DNA of 64,000 nucleotides from the NCBI GenBank assembly GCA_965220365.1, contig OZ244823.1, forward strand, positions 2,480,001 to 2,544,000, written 5' to 3'. Made by a program: the position numbers and the translations under genes. Under the pieces are notes generated by a model. The model saw nothing but the letters and a program-made list of their open reading frames with translations, ran no database searches and was not told where the DNA came from. This document shows, piece after piece, positions 47,660 through 58,891 of this stretch (within the stretch, counting starts at the first letter, position 1; every line of letters begins with the position of its first letter). The DNA comes from Bin80 sp965220365. Its GTDB lineage: Bacteria; Bacteroidota; Rhodothermia; Rhodothermales; Bin80.

Positions 47660-48425
47660 ATCGCGGTAGGGACCCGGGTTTCCCCGGGCCCCCCGCACAG
47701 ATCCGGACGTGCGCGTTAACGCATCCGGCTCCTCCCTCGGGTCGCACCGTCGTGCATGACGGCATCGGATGCCGTAGCTGGTTGTCCCGATGGAACACAC
47801 TTCTTCCATCTCTGTGTATGGAGTGTGTTCGGTTCTCCCAGCTTCCCCTCGGGTGAGGCCCTTCGCTCCAGCTGCTCCGCAGGTCCCCCCTTGTTCGCCG
47901 CCTTCATCGCTACTATGGCCTCATCTGACTCCTCTATTGCGTTCATCGTAGGCTTCAGCCTCTTCAGCCTTCCCCACGCGGTCCCAATTCGCTCAGGACA
48001 CAATAGAGGCATCCCAGGTCCCGGTAAAATGCGTACGTACGTCCCTGAGTTCTTTGACACCGTGGGCCCACAAGATCCCTCGCCTTTTCGGGATTTTGTA
48101 TGTTGCCTTCGACCGTCAGGACAATCTCGGCGACCCAAATAACGAACATTTCGATGCTCAATAGCTCCGGCCATACGCACCACTACCGACGCTTCGCGTA
48201 TCCCCTCGCGGAAACACCCGCACGGCTCGTGGAAGTATGTGATTGGTTGCATCTTCATACTACGGGACTTTCACCCGCTACATTTTCACCAGTTAGCCTG
48301 GCGCACCCTGACAGGCTCCTACACCTGCCTTTTCCCGACACGCTCACCACGACACCTCTTTAATGTCGCAGCTGTGGGTGGTTTGCAACCTCCGCCTGTA
48401 CGGCGATTGCGAGGGGCCCGCCCTC
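47660..48425 (-). mobile_element. Second group II intron, lacking a reverse-transcriptase gene, nested in the first
   Basis: Intron RNA of a different subgroup. It has the domain I block around gcgacattaaagaggtgtcg, the middle part whose translation gives the familiar IEHRNVRYLGRR and GTYVRILPGPG, and a domain V at 47700-47731 (GAGCCGGATGCG...CGCACGTCCGGATC) followed by a domain VI hairpin (GGGCCCGGGGAAACCCGGG). At the place of the RT gene only a short stub remains (EAIVAMKAANKGGPAEQLERR...), so about 1.3 kb of RT is missing. The 5' boundary is uncertain by tens of bases; outer-intron sequence (AATGACTTAACC) precedes it and GGATGACGTGTCG follows. Confidence 0.75.
47700..47731 (-). ncRNA. Group II intron domain V (inner intron)
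   Basis: A hairpin of GAGCCGGATGCG, loop TTAA, and CGCGCACGTCCGGATC, which is the canonical domain V form. It differs in sequence from the outer intron's domain V, so two introns are present rather than one. Confidence 0.82.
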
Positions 48426-48493
48426 ATCCATTGTACAGCTCGGAATACGTAGGTTAAGTCATTCCATCACCCCCGCATCCCTTCGTGACACAC

Positions 48494-49148
48494 GTACGCA
48501 GGCTACATGTCCATGCTCACGCTCTGGACCCCCGCCAGCTGTTCGGAACTCAATCCCATATACCAGCGCTTCAGCACCTTTTTTGTACGCCCGATCCCCA
48601 CATACAGGACCTTCCCCGATGTTGCATCGGACACCACCGTAATGTATTTATGCTCCCTGCGGAATCAATCCACTCAGATATGCGCAACCATCTGGGATTC
48701 CCTGTGCTCAAGTCCACGCTCTACCGCACGGCCCATGATCCGGGAAATTGCTTTCCAGCCAACGCCAAGCTGCCGAGACACCGCCAGGATACTCGCTTCC
48801 TGAAGCCATCCAAGTACATCGTCTTCAAAGTCACGCGTAAACCGGGAACTCGGCAGGGCCCAGGGAACCAGAATCGTCCGAACTCCATGCTCAGGACAGT
48901 GTACGCGCGGGACCTGAACGGTCAACTCTGTACGATACTTGCAGGTATCCAGGTGGCACCAGATACGAGGAGTCCGCAAATCATAAAAGGGGCAACGCTT
49001 CGTACACATCGGACACATCAACGCTGACGTATCCGTGCAAGTGATCCTCACGCGCCTCAGCTGATTCGTATCGTCATACGCATCCTCTAAAATCTCCCAC
49101 GGGGGCAAGCCCCAAACTCTTGTGCACGCTTGCTTGATTCTTTTGCAT
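48494..49148 (-). pseudogene. ISL3 transposase, N-terminal half (exon 1 side)
   Basis: Minus-strand reading starts at ATG 49148, shifts frame at a C5 run near 49107 (PPWEILEDA), then gives the zinc-binding part (MCPMCTKRCPFYDLRTPR, HCPEHGVRT), WLQEASILAVSRQLGVGWKA, and two in-frame TGA codons (48674-48676 and 48665-48667) before FRREHKYITVVSDATSG. It ends at SVSMDM, TAG, PAY at the intron boundary. It lines up throughout with the copy at 61977. Confidence 0.85.
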
Positions 49149-49240
49149 TCGCTCCCAATTTAGTTTTGTGAATGTCCATAGAATGACGACCATGAATACA
49201 TGAAAAATCACAGCAAAATAATGGGGGAAGAGCCAAATAA

Positions 49241-50173
49241 TTAATACCGGAGCGTGCCCTGCACGTTTAGGCCGACCTCATTGCCAGTTATGCTTGTATG
49301 CATAATCCCAGAAAACGATACGTCGATCCAATCCCATAAACGGAATTCCTCCCCCAATCGATACATCATCCCCTGTGGCATCCGTGTCACCCCCATGACG
49401 GATTGGATTGAGCCATCCTCCCACGGAATACCATATCCCAATTCCAGTTCAATCCAGTTCGCGGCCGCTCCAAGGGGTGCTACATTCAGGATCGTTTGCT
49501 GCTGGTATATGGACATGCCCCGCGCTTGCCCCCAGGATGGATGCAGACGCATCATCCATCCTTCCGACTGACGGCCCACCTGCAAGGATCCCGAGAATCC
49601 CCATTCGATGAACCCGTCTGCCGTATGCATCACCAGCCCCTGCGTGCGCATCTCTGCTCGCAGATGCCATGCCGGATAGGCCAATCGCACACCTCCGCCC
49701 AGCTCCAGCCCTGTGCCCGTCTCTGCACTGCCACCGTCCTGCCGCACATTTGCCTCCACATAGGGACGAATTCCATCGGTGATCCGAGTGTTCATTTCCA
49801 GGCCTGCCCGGATTCTATACACATCCGCTGCGATGTCGTGATCATCAATCTCTGCATCGGTCATCAGGATATCTCCATAGTAACTGAGGCCAATAGCCCC
49901 TTTTGAGATCAGTGCTCTCCGAACTCCCATCGCGCCAAATCTCGATACAAGCCCCCCTTCGAATTCCAGAACATCGGATTGTCCGCGTCCTACGCCGATG
50001 CTCAGCCACACATCCCATCCAGTACTGGCATACGACACATATGGGTAGATTCCGGTCAACCCTGCCGTAATCTCTCCAGACTGCGCTGCCACTTCAAACG
50101 ATCCATCTCCCTGGTTGCGGGCTAACAATATCCCAGCCACCCAACTCCCCCCCCCCCATTTTTCTCCATCCAT
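49241..50173 (-). pseudogene. Giant Calx-beta surface protein: C-terminal autotransporter-like barrel, out of frame
   Basis: A 310-residue frame that continues the giant gene after a frameshift in the G11 run. It begins WGGGSWVAGILLARNQG and has about a dozen amphipathic strands (GLTGIYPYVSYAS, GWDVWLSIGVGRGQS, LELGGGVRLAYPAWHLRAE) and a terminal LNVQGTLRY with a final Tyr, as in autotransporter barrels. It is homologous to the barrel at 63476-64000. The TSD-lacking ISL3 end lies 6 bases beyond its stop. Confidence 0.8.
50147..50157. repeat. Homopolymeric C11 (G11 on the coding strand) at the barrel frameshift
   Basis: Eleven C on the plus strand. In the present state the giant gene frame runs M-G-G-G-E-L-G-G and stops soon after. 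Ten or 13 G would join it to the W-V-A-G-I-L-L frame of the barrel. This has the form of a slipped-strand phase switch, but could be a sequencing or assembly length error. Confidence 0.8.
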
Positions 50174-51205
50174 AGTCTACGCCCAGCATCCCGGTGGTCA
50201 CCTCTCCACGGAGCGCTAAGGCATCCTCCTCCTGACCATTGAATTGCCGGAATGCGCTCTGTCCCCACATGCGGAATGCCCCGCCGGATACGGGCATACT
50301 CTGGGACACGCGGCACCCTGCCAGTAACTCGCCCAGCGATGGATTCCAGTTTGAATACCAGAGCTGTGCCATCTCGGCACGCTGCACTATCCCACAGAAT
50401 GCCCCGTCCGTCCCCGAGCGGAGCCGCTCATCCAAAGCCTCTACAATTTGCGACGAGGATGTCCGCACAAACCGTGCGACATACGCTTCCATTACTCCCT
50501 CACCTACGGTCGTTGATTCCTGAATCGTGGCTACCCCCACCGCCTTACCAATCTCGGCATGCTCCGAAGATTCTAGGTGTATGGTGAAGGTCTCCTCCTG
50601 CCAGTCCAATCCGTCTTTCAGGAGCGGCACGTCAATTATCGCTTCCGTGATCCCTGGTGCGAGCGTCACCACCCCGGAGGTAGCTTCATAGTCCTCCCCG
50701 GCCTTCGCCGTCCCATCCTGTGTCCGGTACGCTACTGACACGATCTGAGACTGCGGTGGCGACAGGGTCACCCGGAATTGCACCACGCCATCTTCTTCCA
50801 TGACTAGAGTATCATCTACCCGGATCTTTGCATTGCTATCATCATCTAGGATCGTACCCGTTCCTGTTCCCCGTTCATGCGCAATTGTTGCATTACGTGC
50901 ATTCGACAGCGTGATCTCAAAACGCTCGTTGCCCTCCAATATGTCATCATTGATAATGGTGATCTCAATCACCCCACTGGTTGCACCCGGGTCAAAGATT
51001 ACAATCCCGCGCGAGGCCTGATAGTCCAGCCCTGCTTTTGCTTCAACGTCCGAACTCCGATAGTGCACGGTTACCACCTGATCTGTAGAGCGATTGAGTG
51101 TGACGGGCAGTTGTAGGTTTCCTGTGTCTTCCGATGCCTGTGCGTTATAGATGGAAATTTCCAGGGGAGACTCTTTATCATTGTCTATGATGGTTACCTC
51201 TACCT

Positions 51206-54200
51206 CTTTGGGAATTCCGGCAGCCACGGTCGCGGGTAAGCCGTTTTCATGAATGGCAACGGTGAATGTCTCATTATCGTATTCAGAGTCATCTTCAAAG
51301 GTTGGAATCGTTACCGTTCCTGTTGTACCACTGCCCGTGCCAGAGATCGTGATCCTACTCGTTGCCAGACCGCCATAATCACTGGCTTCGGCAGTGCCGG
51401 CTGTGATCGTGAGCGGAATCATTACATCCGCGGTCGGATCTTCCGAAATTGTTGCCGTGATTGTGACCGATTCGCCTTCAGTGACCGGGTTTGGAGACGC
51501 CGTCAACGTGATCGTTGGGATTGGCCGCGTATCATCATCCGTGATCGTCACCAAGACCTCTTTGGGAATTCCGGCAGCCACGGTCGCGGGTAAGCCGTTT
51601 TCATGAATGGCAACGGTGAATGTCTCATTATCGTATTCAGAGTCATCTTCAAAGGTTGGAATCGTTACCGTTCCTGTTGTACCACTGCCCGTGCCAGAGA
51701 TCGTGATCCTACTCGTTGCCAGACCGCCATAATCACTGGCTTCGGCAGTGCCGGCTGTGATCGTGAGCGGAACCATTACATCCGCGGTCGGATCTTCCGA
51801 AATTGTTGCCGTGATTGTGACCGATTCGCCTTCAGTGACCGGGTTTGGAGACGCCGTCAACGTGATCGTTGGGATTGGCCGCGTATCATCATCCGTGATC
51901 GTCACCAAGACCTCTTTGGGAATTCCGGCAGCCACGGTCGCGGGTAAGCCGTTTTCATGAATGGCAACGGTGAATGTCTCATTATCGTATTCAGAGTCAT
52001 CTTCAAAGGTTGGAATCGTTACCGTTCCTGTTGTACCACTGCCCGTGCCAGAGATCGTGATCCTACTCGTTGCCAGACCGCCATAATCACTGGCTTCGGC
52101 AGTGCCGGCTGTGATCGTGAGCGGAACCATTACATCCGCGGTCGGATCTTCCGAAATTGTTGCCGTGATTGTGACCGATTCGCCTTCAGTGACCGGGTTT
52201 GGAGACGCCGTCAACGTGATCGTTGGGATTGGCCGCGTATCATCATCCGTGATCGTCACCAAGACCTCTTTGGGAATTCCGGCAGCCACGGTCGCGGGTA
52301 AGCCGTTTTCATGAATGGCAACGGTGAATGTCTCATTATCGTATTCAGAGTCATCTTCAAAGGTTGGAATCGTTACCGTTCCTGTTGTACCACTGCCCGT
52401 GCCAGAGATCGTGATCCTACCCGTTGCCAGACCGCCATAATCACTGGCTTCGGCAGTGCCGGCTGTGATCGTGAGCGGAATCATTACATCCGCGGTCGGA
52501 TCTTCCGAAATTGTTGCCGTGATTGTGACCGATTCGCCTTCAGTGACCGGGTTTGGAGACGCCGTCAACGTGATCGTTGGGATTGGCCGCGTATCATCAT
52601 CCGTGATCGTCACCAAGACCTCTTTGGGAATTCCGGCAGCCACGGTCGCGGGTAAGCCGTTTTCATGAATGGCAACGGTGAATGTCTCATTATCGTATTC
52701 AGAGTCATCTTCAAAGGTTGGAATCGTTACCGTTCCTGTTGTACCACTGCCCGTGCCAGAGATCGTGATCCTACCCGTTGCCAGACCGCCATAATCACTG
52801 GCTTCGGCAGTGCCGGCTGTGATCGTGAGCGGAATCATTACATCCGCGGTCGGATCTTCCGAAATTGTTGCCGTGATTGTGACCGATTCGCCTTCAGTGA
52901 CCGGGTTTGGAGACGCCGTCAACGTGATCGTTGGGATTGGCCGCGTATCATCATCCGTGATCGTCACCAAGACCTCTTTGGGAATTCCGGCAGCCACGGT
53001 CGCGGGTAAGCCGTTTTCATGAATGGCAACGGTGAATGTCTCATTATCGTATTCAGAGTCATCTTCAAAGGTTGGAATCGTTACCGTTCCTGTTGTACCA
53101 CTGCCCGTGCCAGAGATCGTGATCCTACTCGTTGCCAGACCGCCATAATCACTGGCTTCGGCAGTGCCGGCTGTGATCGTGAGCGGAACCATTACATCCG
53201 CGGTCGGATCTTCCGAAATTGTTGCCGTGATTGTGACCGATTCGCCTTCAGTGACCGGGTTTGGAGACGCCGTCAACGTGATCGTTGGGATTGGCCGCGT
53301 ATCATCATCCGTGATCGTCACCAAGACCTCTTTGGGAATTCCGGCAGCCACGGTCGCGGGTAAGCCGTTTTCATGAATGGCAACGGTGAATGTCTCATTA
53401 TCGTATTCAGAGTCATCTTCAAAGGTTGGAATCGTTACCGTTCCTGTTGTACCACTGCCCGTGCCAGAGATCGTGATCCTACTCGTTGCCAGACCGCCAT
53501 AATCACTGGCTTCGGCAGTGCCGGCTGTGATCGTGAGCGGAATCATTACATCCGCGGTCGGATCTTCCGAAATTGTTGCCGTGATTGTGACCGATTCGCC
53601 TTCAGTGACCGGGTTTGGAGACGCCGTCAACGTGATCGTTGGGATTGGCCGCGTATCATCATCCGTGATCGTCACCAAGACCTCTTTGGGAATTCCGGCA
53701 GCCACGGTCGCGGGTAAGCCGTTTTCATGAATGGCAACGGTGAATGTCTCATTATCGTATTCAGAGTCATCTTCAAAGGTTGGAATCGTTACCGTTCCTG
53801 TTGTACCACTGCCCGTGCCAGAGATCGTGATCCTACTCGTTGCCAGACCGCCATAATCACTGGCTTCGGCAGTGCCGGCTGTGATCGTGAGCGGAACCAT
53901 TACATCCGCGGTCGGATCTTCCGAAATTGTTGCCGTGATTGTGACCGATTCGCCTTCAGTGACCGGGTTTGGAGACGCCGTCAACGTGATCGTTGGGATT
54001 GGCCGCGTATCATCATCCGTGATCGTCACCAAGACCTCTTTGGGAATTCCGGCAGCCACGGTCGCGGGTAAGCCGTTTTCATGAATGGCAACGGTGAATG
54101 TCTCATTATCGTATTCAGAGTCATCTTCAAAGGTTGGAATCGTTACCGTTCCTGTTGTACCACTGCCCGTGCCAGAGATCGTGATCCTACTCGTTGCCAG

Positions 54201-56734
54201 ACCGCCATAATCACTGGCTTCGGCAGTGCCGGCTGTGATCGTGAGCGGAACCATTACATCCGCGGTCGGATCTTCCGAAATTGTTGCCGTGATTGTGACC
54301 GATTCGCCTTCAGTGACCGGGTTTGGAGACGCCGTCAACGTGATCGTTGGGATTGGCCGCGTATCATCATCCGTGATCGTCACCAAGACCTCTTTGGGAA
54401 TTCCGGCAGCCACGGTCGCGGGTAAGCCGTTTTCATGAATGGCAACGGTGAATGTCTCATTATCGTATTCAGAGTCATCTTCAAAGGTTGGAATCGTTAC
54501 CGTTCCTGTTGTACCACTGCCCGTGCCAGAGATCGTGATCCTACCCGTTGCCAGACCGCCATAATCACTGGCTTCGGCAGTGCCGGCTGTGATCGTGAGC
54601 GGAATCATTACATCCGCGGTCGGATCTTCCGAAATTGTTGCCGTGATTGTGACCGATTCGCCTTCAGTGACCGGGTTTGGAGACGCCGTCAACGTGATCG
54701 TTGGGATTGGCCGCGTATCATCATCCGTGATCGTCACCAAGACCTCTTTGGGAATTCCGGCAGCCACGGTCGCGGGTAAGCCGTTTTCATGAATGGCAAC
54801 GGTGAATGTCTCATTATCGTATTCAGAGTCATCTTCAAAGGTTGGAATCGTTACCGTTCCTGTTGTACCACTGCCCGTGCCAGAGATCGTGATCCTACCC
54901 GTTGCCAGACCGCCATAATCACTGGCTTCGGCAGTGCCGGCTGTGATCGTGAGCGGAATCATTACATCCGCGGTCGGATCTTCCGAAATTGTTGCCGTGA
55001 TTGTGACCGATTCGCCTTCAGTGACCGGGTTTGGAGACGCCGTCAACGTGATCGTTGGGATTGGCCGCGTATCATCATCCGTGATCGTCACCAAGACCTC
55101 TTTGGGAATTCCGGCAGCCACGGTCGCGGGTAAGCCGTTTTCATGAATGGCAACGGTGAATGTCTCATTATCGTATTCAGAGTCATCTTCAAAGGTTGGA
55201 ATCGTTACCGTTCCTGTTGTACCACTGCCCGTGCCAGAGATCGTGATCCTACTCGTTGCCAGACCGCCATAATCACTGGCTTCGGCAGTGCCGGCTGTGA
55301 TCGTGAGCGGAACCATTACATCCGCGGTCGGATCTTCCGAAATTGTTGCCGTGATTGTGACCGATTCGCCTTCAGTGACCGGGTTTGGAGACGCCGTCAA
55401 CGTGATCGTTGGGATTGGCCGCGTATCATCATCCGTGATCGTCACCAAGACCTCTTTGGGAATTCCGGCAGCCACGGTCGCGGGTAAGCCGTTTTCATGA
55501 ATGGCAACGGTGAATGTCTCATTATCGTATTCAGAGTCATCTTCAAAGGTTGGAATCGTTACCGTTCCTGTTGTACCACTGCCCGTGCCAGAGATCGTGA
55601 TCCTACTCGTTGCCAGACCGCCATAATCACTGGCTTCGGCAGTGCCGGCTGTGATCGTGAGCGGAATCATTACATCCGCGGTCGGATCTTCCGAAATTGT
55701 TGCCGTGATTGTGACCGATTCGCCTTCAGTGACCGGGTTTGGAGACGCCGTCAACGTGATCGTTGGGATTGGCCGCGTATCATCATCCGTGATCGTCACC
55801 AAGACCTCTTTGGGAATTCCGGCAGCCACGGTCGCGGGTAAGCCGTTTTCATGAATGGCAACGGTGAATGTCTCATTATCGTATTCAGAGTCATCTTCAA
55901 AGGTTGGAATCGTTACCGTTCCTGTTGTACCACTGCCCGTGCCAGAGATCGTGATCCTACCCGTTGCCAGACCGCCATAATCACTGGCTTCGGCAGTGCC
56001 GGCTGTGATCGTGAGCGGAATCATTACATCCGCGGTCGGATCTTCCGAAATTGTTGCCGTGATTGTGACCGATTCGCCTTCAGTGACCGGGTTTGGAGAC
56101 GCCGTCAACGTGATCGTTGGGATTGGCCGCGTATCATCATCCGTGATCGTCACCAAGACCTCTTTGGGAATTCCGGCAGCCACGGTCGCGGGTAAGCCGT
56201 TTTCATGAATGGCAACGGTGAATGTCTCATTATCGTATTCAGAGTCATCTTCAAAGGTTGGAATCGTTACCGTTCCTGTTGTACCACTGCCCGTGCCAGA
56301 GATCGTGATCCTACTCGTTGCCAGACCGCCATAATCACTGGCTTCGGCAGTGCCGGCTGTGATCGTGAGCGGAATCATTACATCCGCGGTCGGATCTTCC
56401 GAAATTGTTGCCGTGATTGTGACCGATTCGCCTTCAGTGACCGGGTTTGGAGACGCCGTCAACGTGATCGTTGGGATTGGCCGCGTATCATCATCCGTGA
56501 TCGTCACCAAGACCTCTTTGGGAATTCCGGCAGCCACGGTCGCGGGTAAGCCGTTTTCATGAATGGCAACGGTGAATGTCTCATTATCGTATTCAGAGTC
56601 ATCTTCAAAGGTTGGAATCGTTACCGTTCCTGTTGTACCACTGCCCGTGCCAGAGATCGTGATCCTACTCGTTGCCAGACCGCCATAATCACTGGCTTCG
56701 GCAGTGCCGGCTGTGATCGTGAGCGGAATCATTA
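51206..56734 (-). repeat. Tandem array of 354-bp units, part after the insertion (about 15.6 units)
   Basis: Direct tandem units of exactly 354 bases (118 codons). In translation they differ at only two positions: DVM(I/V)PLT and LAT(S/G)RIT. The state order from the N-terminal side, units 4-19, is IS IS IG IS VS IG IG VS VS IS VS IG IG VS VS IS. Units 7-12 and 13-18 have the same order, so a six-unit block (2,124 bp) seems duplicated. Confidence 0.93.
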
Positions 56735-58891
56735 CTGAACTTCCCCCCTTTCTGCCGATTCTAATATACGATATTCCTAACAATTTGGGGGATTTTATGC
56801 GGATAGATTGACAGCCCCGGCAGGGGGCCTTTGGGGGTATTTGTTCGGTTCTGTCAACCGAGTGCTTCCTAAGGCTTGAAGCCGAGAAGTTTGAACACCC
56901 GCTGTTGCGTAGGGCTGATGGCCTCCATCATGACCACTTCGTCTGAGGTGTCTGTACTGATTTTCGGTACCACAACCAGACGGCAAAGCGCGGACAGTTC
57001 GTCCATTACTTCGGCAAAGCTCATGACTTTTTCTCCCTCATTATTCCGTTTGGTTCGGGCTTTCTTTTTCGCCTGGGGAGAGGGTTTGGCCGGCTCCACA
57101 GCATTCTTGCGCTGCGCAGCTTTCCCCGCTGGATCATCTTCTGCGAACAGTATCGGGGCCAGCTTCCGGCGCAGATGATACTCCACATAGTAGGCCAGCA
57201 TGCATAAAAACACATGCGCGATCACCCGGTTTTTCTTGCGATGATGAATCGGGCGGACGCGCAACGAGATCGTTTTCATCGTGCGAAAGGCCTGTTCAAC
57301 CGTGGACAGACGCTTATAATTCGCCACCAACTCGGTCGCCTCCGGCTTCTGTTTCAAGCTTGAACGGATCGCATACAAGCCGTCAAGCCTTTCTGCCTTC
57401 GCAATTGCCGCCTCATCGCGCTTATAGGCAAAGTGTTCCTCCTCGATCTCCAGCGTAAAGAACTTCCTCACTTTGTATTTCCCAATCACCCGCCCGACGC
57501 GTACGCCAATTTTGCCTTTGCACTTTAACCGGCACTGCTCGCGCTGGGTGGCTTCGACAATTTTGTCCAGGGCTTTCTCCGTCTTGATCAGGAGTTCTTC
57601 CCGCTGCCGCTTGCTCTTCTCGGCCTGCAAGGGGTTTCTGCACAGCACCAACCGATCCGCTGGATACAGATCACTGTGAATTTCCATTACATCCTGCTCA
57701 TCAAACAGACTCATCTGCACCGATTCCTGCTCCACCACCGCACGAATCTCATTCTTTTTCATGGCGGTGATCCAGTCGAGTCCCACGGGGATCAATTCTT
57801 CCTGGATCTGCTTCTGCTGCAAGATCCCCCGATCGCCGACCAACACCACTTGCTTGAGACCAAAGGTCTGCTGAAGCTTGGCCACCTGTGCACCGAGCGT
57901 ACTGACATCTGCGGTATTGCCGCGGAAGACGTCCACCGACACCGGACAACCTTCTGGATCGGTCATCAGACCGATGACGATCTGCTGCTTGCCCCGCTTC
58001 TTGTCCCGGTTGTAGCCATAGGCGGCAAACTCATTCTTCCGACCTTCCACATAGCTGCTGGTTACATCATAGAGCACCAGGCCGCCTTCCTTGAGATGGC
58101 GCTTGGCTAAACGCTGCTCAATACTTGTCTTGTGTTTGACCAGTTGATCCATCGCATCATACAGATCCTCCTCATCCACACATTTGAGTCCAAGCTCTTC
58201 ATTGAGGGTGGAGGCAGCGGTGCGCACATCCAACATGGCGCTGGTGGCGAGCTTGCTGGCGGGCTTGATCACACGTGCGGCGATCATGCCGAGCACCAAT
58301 CGACGGAAGCGGGAATTCTTCGGCGCGATCAGTTCAGGCAGTCCGAGCTGTTTCATGATCCCCAGGACCGCGGCGACATGACCGTGCGGGGTGTTGCTGC
58401 GAATGGTGAAGGCGTCTTCAACGGATTTGACCGCGGTGCCGCCCGCGAGGAGAATCCGAAGTCCCTCAATGATCTCCATGGGGAGCTTGGAGATATTGGC
58501 GAGGGTGGTTTTGACGGATTTGCCATTGATCCAATTGGACTCACGAATGAGCCAAGTTGGATTGGAATTCCGGTTGGGGATCTTGTCGACAAACATGGAC
58601 AGACTATATTAGATAAAAAGCGTTGTGACTCCCATAAAAATACGAAATATTTCGGATAAATGCAAATACTGAGCCATTTACTTCCCATTAAATCAAAAAC
58701 ATACATGGACAGGTATATCCCCCAACAAAATACCCGAAAATCCCACCGAACAGGCGGAAATCAATGAAAATAACCCGCTTTTGACCCCGATCCAGAGAAA
58801 ATCACCGCGAATAAACGGGACGAAGACCTTGATGAAGAGGGGGAATCCTCAAATACAACCGAACAGACGAGAATTTAGGGGGGAAGTTCAG
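56735..58891 (-). mobile_element. IS1634-family insertion sequence splitting the giant gene
   Basis: A 2,157-base element with 14-base inverted ends ctgaacttcccccc (56735 and 58891). The flanks carry the 6-base duplication tcatta (56729-56734 and 58892-58897). Removing it restores the repeat unit exactly (gcggaatcattacatccgc). One intact transposase gene fills most of it. Confidence 0.95.
56869..58596 (-). CDS. IS1634-family transposase
   Basis: A 575-residue DDE transposase. YDVTSSYVEG marks the first Asp, LVGDRGILQQKQI the second, and KRLSTVEQAFRTMKTISLR the Glu region, followed by RPIHHRKKNRVIAHVFLCML, a block typical of IS1634. The length is normal and no lesion is visible, so the element may be active. 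Confidence 0.93.
   Translation of the reverse strand: MFVDKIPNRNSNPTWLIRESNWINGKSVKTTLANISKLPMEIIEGLRILLAGGTAVKSVEDAFTIRSNTPHGHVAAVLGIMKQLGLPELIAPKNSRFRRLVLGMIAARVIKPASKLATSAMLDVRTAASTLNEELGLKCVDEEDLYDAMDQLVKHKTSIEQRLAKRHLKEGGLVLYDVTSSYVEGRKNEFAAYGYNRDKKRGKQQIVIGLMTDPEGCPVSVDVFRGNTADVSTLGAQVAKLQQTFGLKQVVLVGDRGILQQKQIQEELIPVGLDWITAMKKNEIRAVVEQESVQMSLFDEQDVMEIHSDLYPADRLVLCRNPLQAEKSKRQREELLIKTEKALDKIVEATQREQCRLKCKGKIGVRVGRVIGKYKVRKFFTLEIEEEHFAYKRDEAAIAKAERLDGLYAIRSSLKQKPEATELVANYKRLSTVEQAFRTMKTISLRVRPIHHRKKNRVIAHVFLCMLAYYVEYHLRRKLAPILFAEDDPAGKAAQRKNAVEPAKPSPQAKKKARTKRNNEGEKVMSFAEVMDELSALCRLVVVPKISTDTSDEVVMMEAISPTQQRVFKLLGFKP

Larger units (their letters stand above)
44468..48493 (-). mobile_element. 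Group II intron (outer), inserted in the ISL3 transposase
   Basis: The 5' end is GTGTG at 48493, right after exon 1 codons that line up with WPAY of the intact copy. The 3' end is ...CTACTTGAC at 44468, right before exon 2 that resumes at the next aligned residue. So the junctions agree to the codon with a clean insertion. Inside are the reverse-transcriptase gene (45984-47333), domain V (45989-46022) and a domain VI hairpin split by an IS4 element. A second group II intron lies in its 5' part. Net of nested elements it is about 1.8 kb. Confidence 0.82.
43878..49234 (-). mobile_element. ISL3-family element, interrupted by a group II intron and carrying nested elements
   Basis: The ends GGCTCTTC at 43878 and, inverted, at 49234 match each other and the ends of the second ISL3 copy at 61837-63237. 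Between them lie the two halves of a minus-strand ISL3 transposase, separated by a group II intron (44468-48493). The flanks AACTTAGG and AAATAATT are not a duplication, unlike the second copy. The right end lies within 7 bases of the stop codon of the giant barrel gene. Confidence 0.8.
50094..56734 (-). pseudogene. Giant Calx-beta surface protein: middle part
   Basis: Continuation of the giant gene after the IS1634 insertion. It carries 16 of the 19 near-identical 118-residue Calx-beta-like units, then two diverged Calx-beta domains (SIYNAQASEDTGNLQLPVT ... TILDDDSN, and VDDTLVMEEDGVVQFRVT ... ATIQEST), a linker with MAQLWYSNWNPSLGEL and the first strands of the barrel (FRMWGQSAFRQFNGQ, GEVTTGMLGVDYGWRK). 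It leaves frame at the G11 run. The unit's marks are GTAEASDYGG, the DDSEYDNETF block and TITDDD, a calcium-binding Calx-beta pattern. Confidence 0.85.

Noticed and set aside
47716..48258. A 180-codon minus-strand frame taken as a protein gene
   Set aside because: Its content is translated group II intron RNA plus the stub of a lost reverse transcriptase, not a real gene.
51249..56549. Fifteen identical 114-codon plus-strand frames, and 70-codon ones, one set per repeat unit
   Set aside because: They lie opposite the Calx-beta repeat and recur only because the repeat does; the minus-strand frame has the domain signature and the signal peptide.
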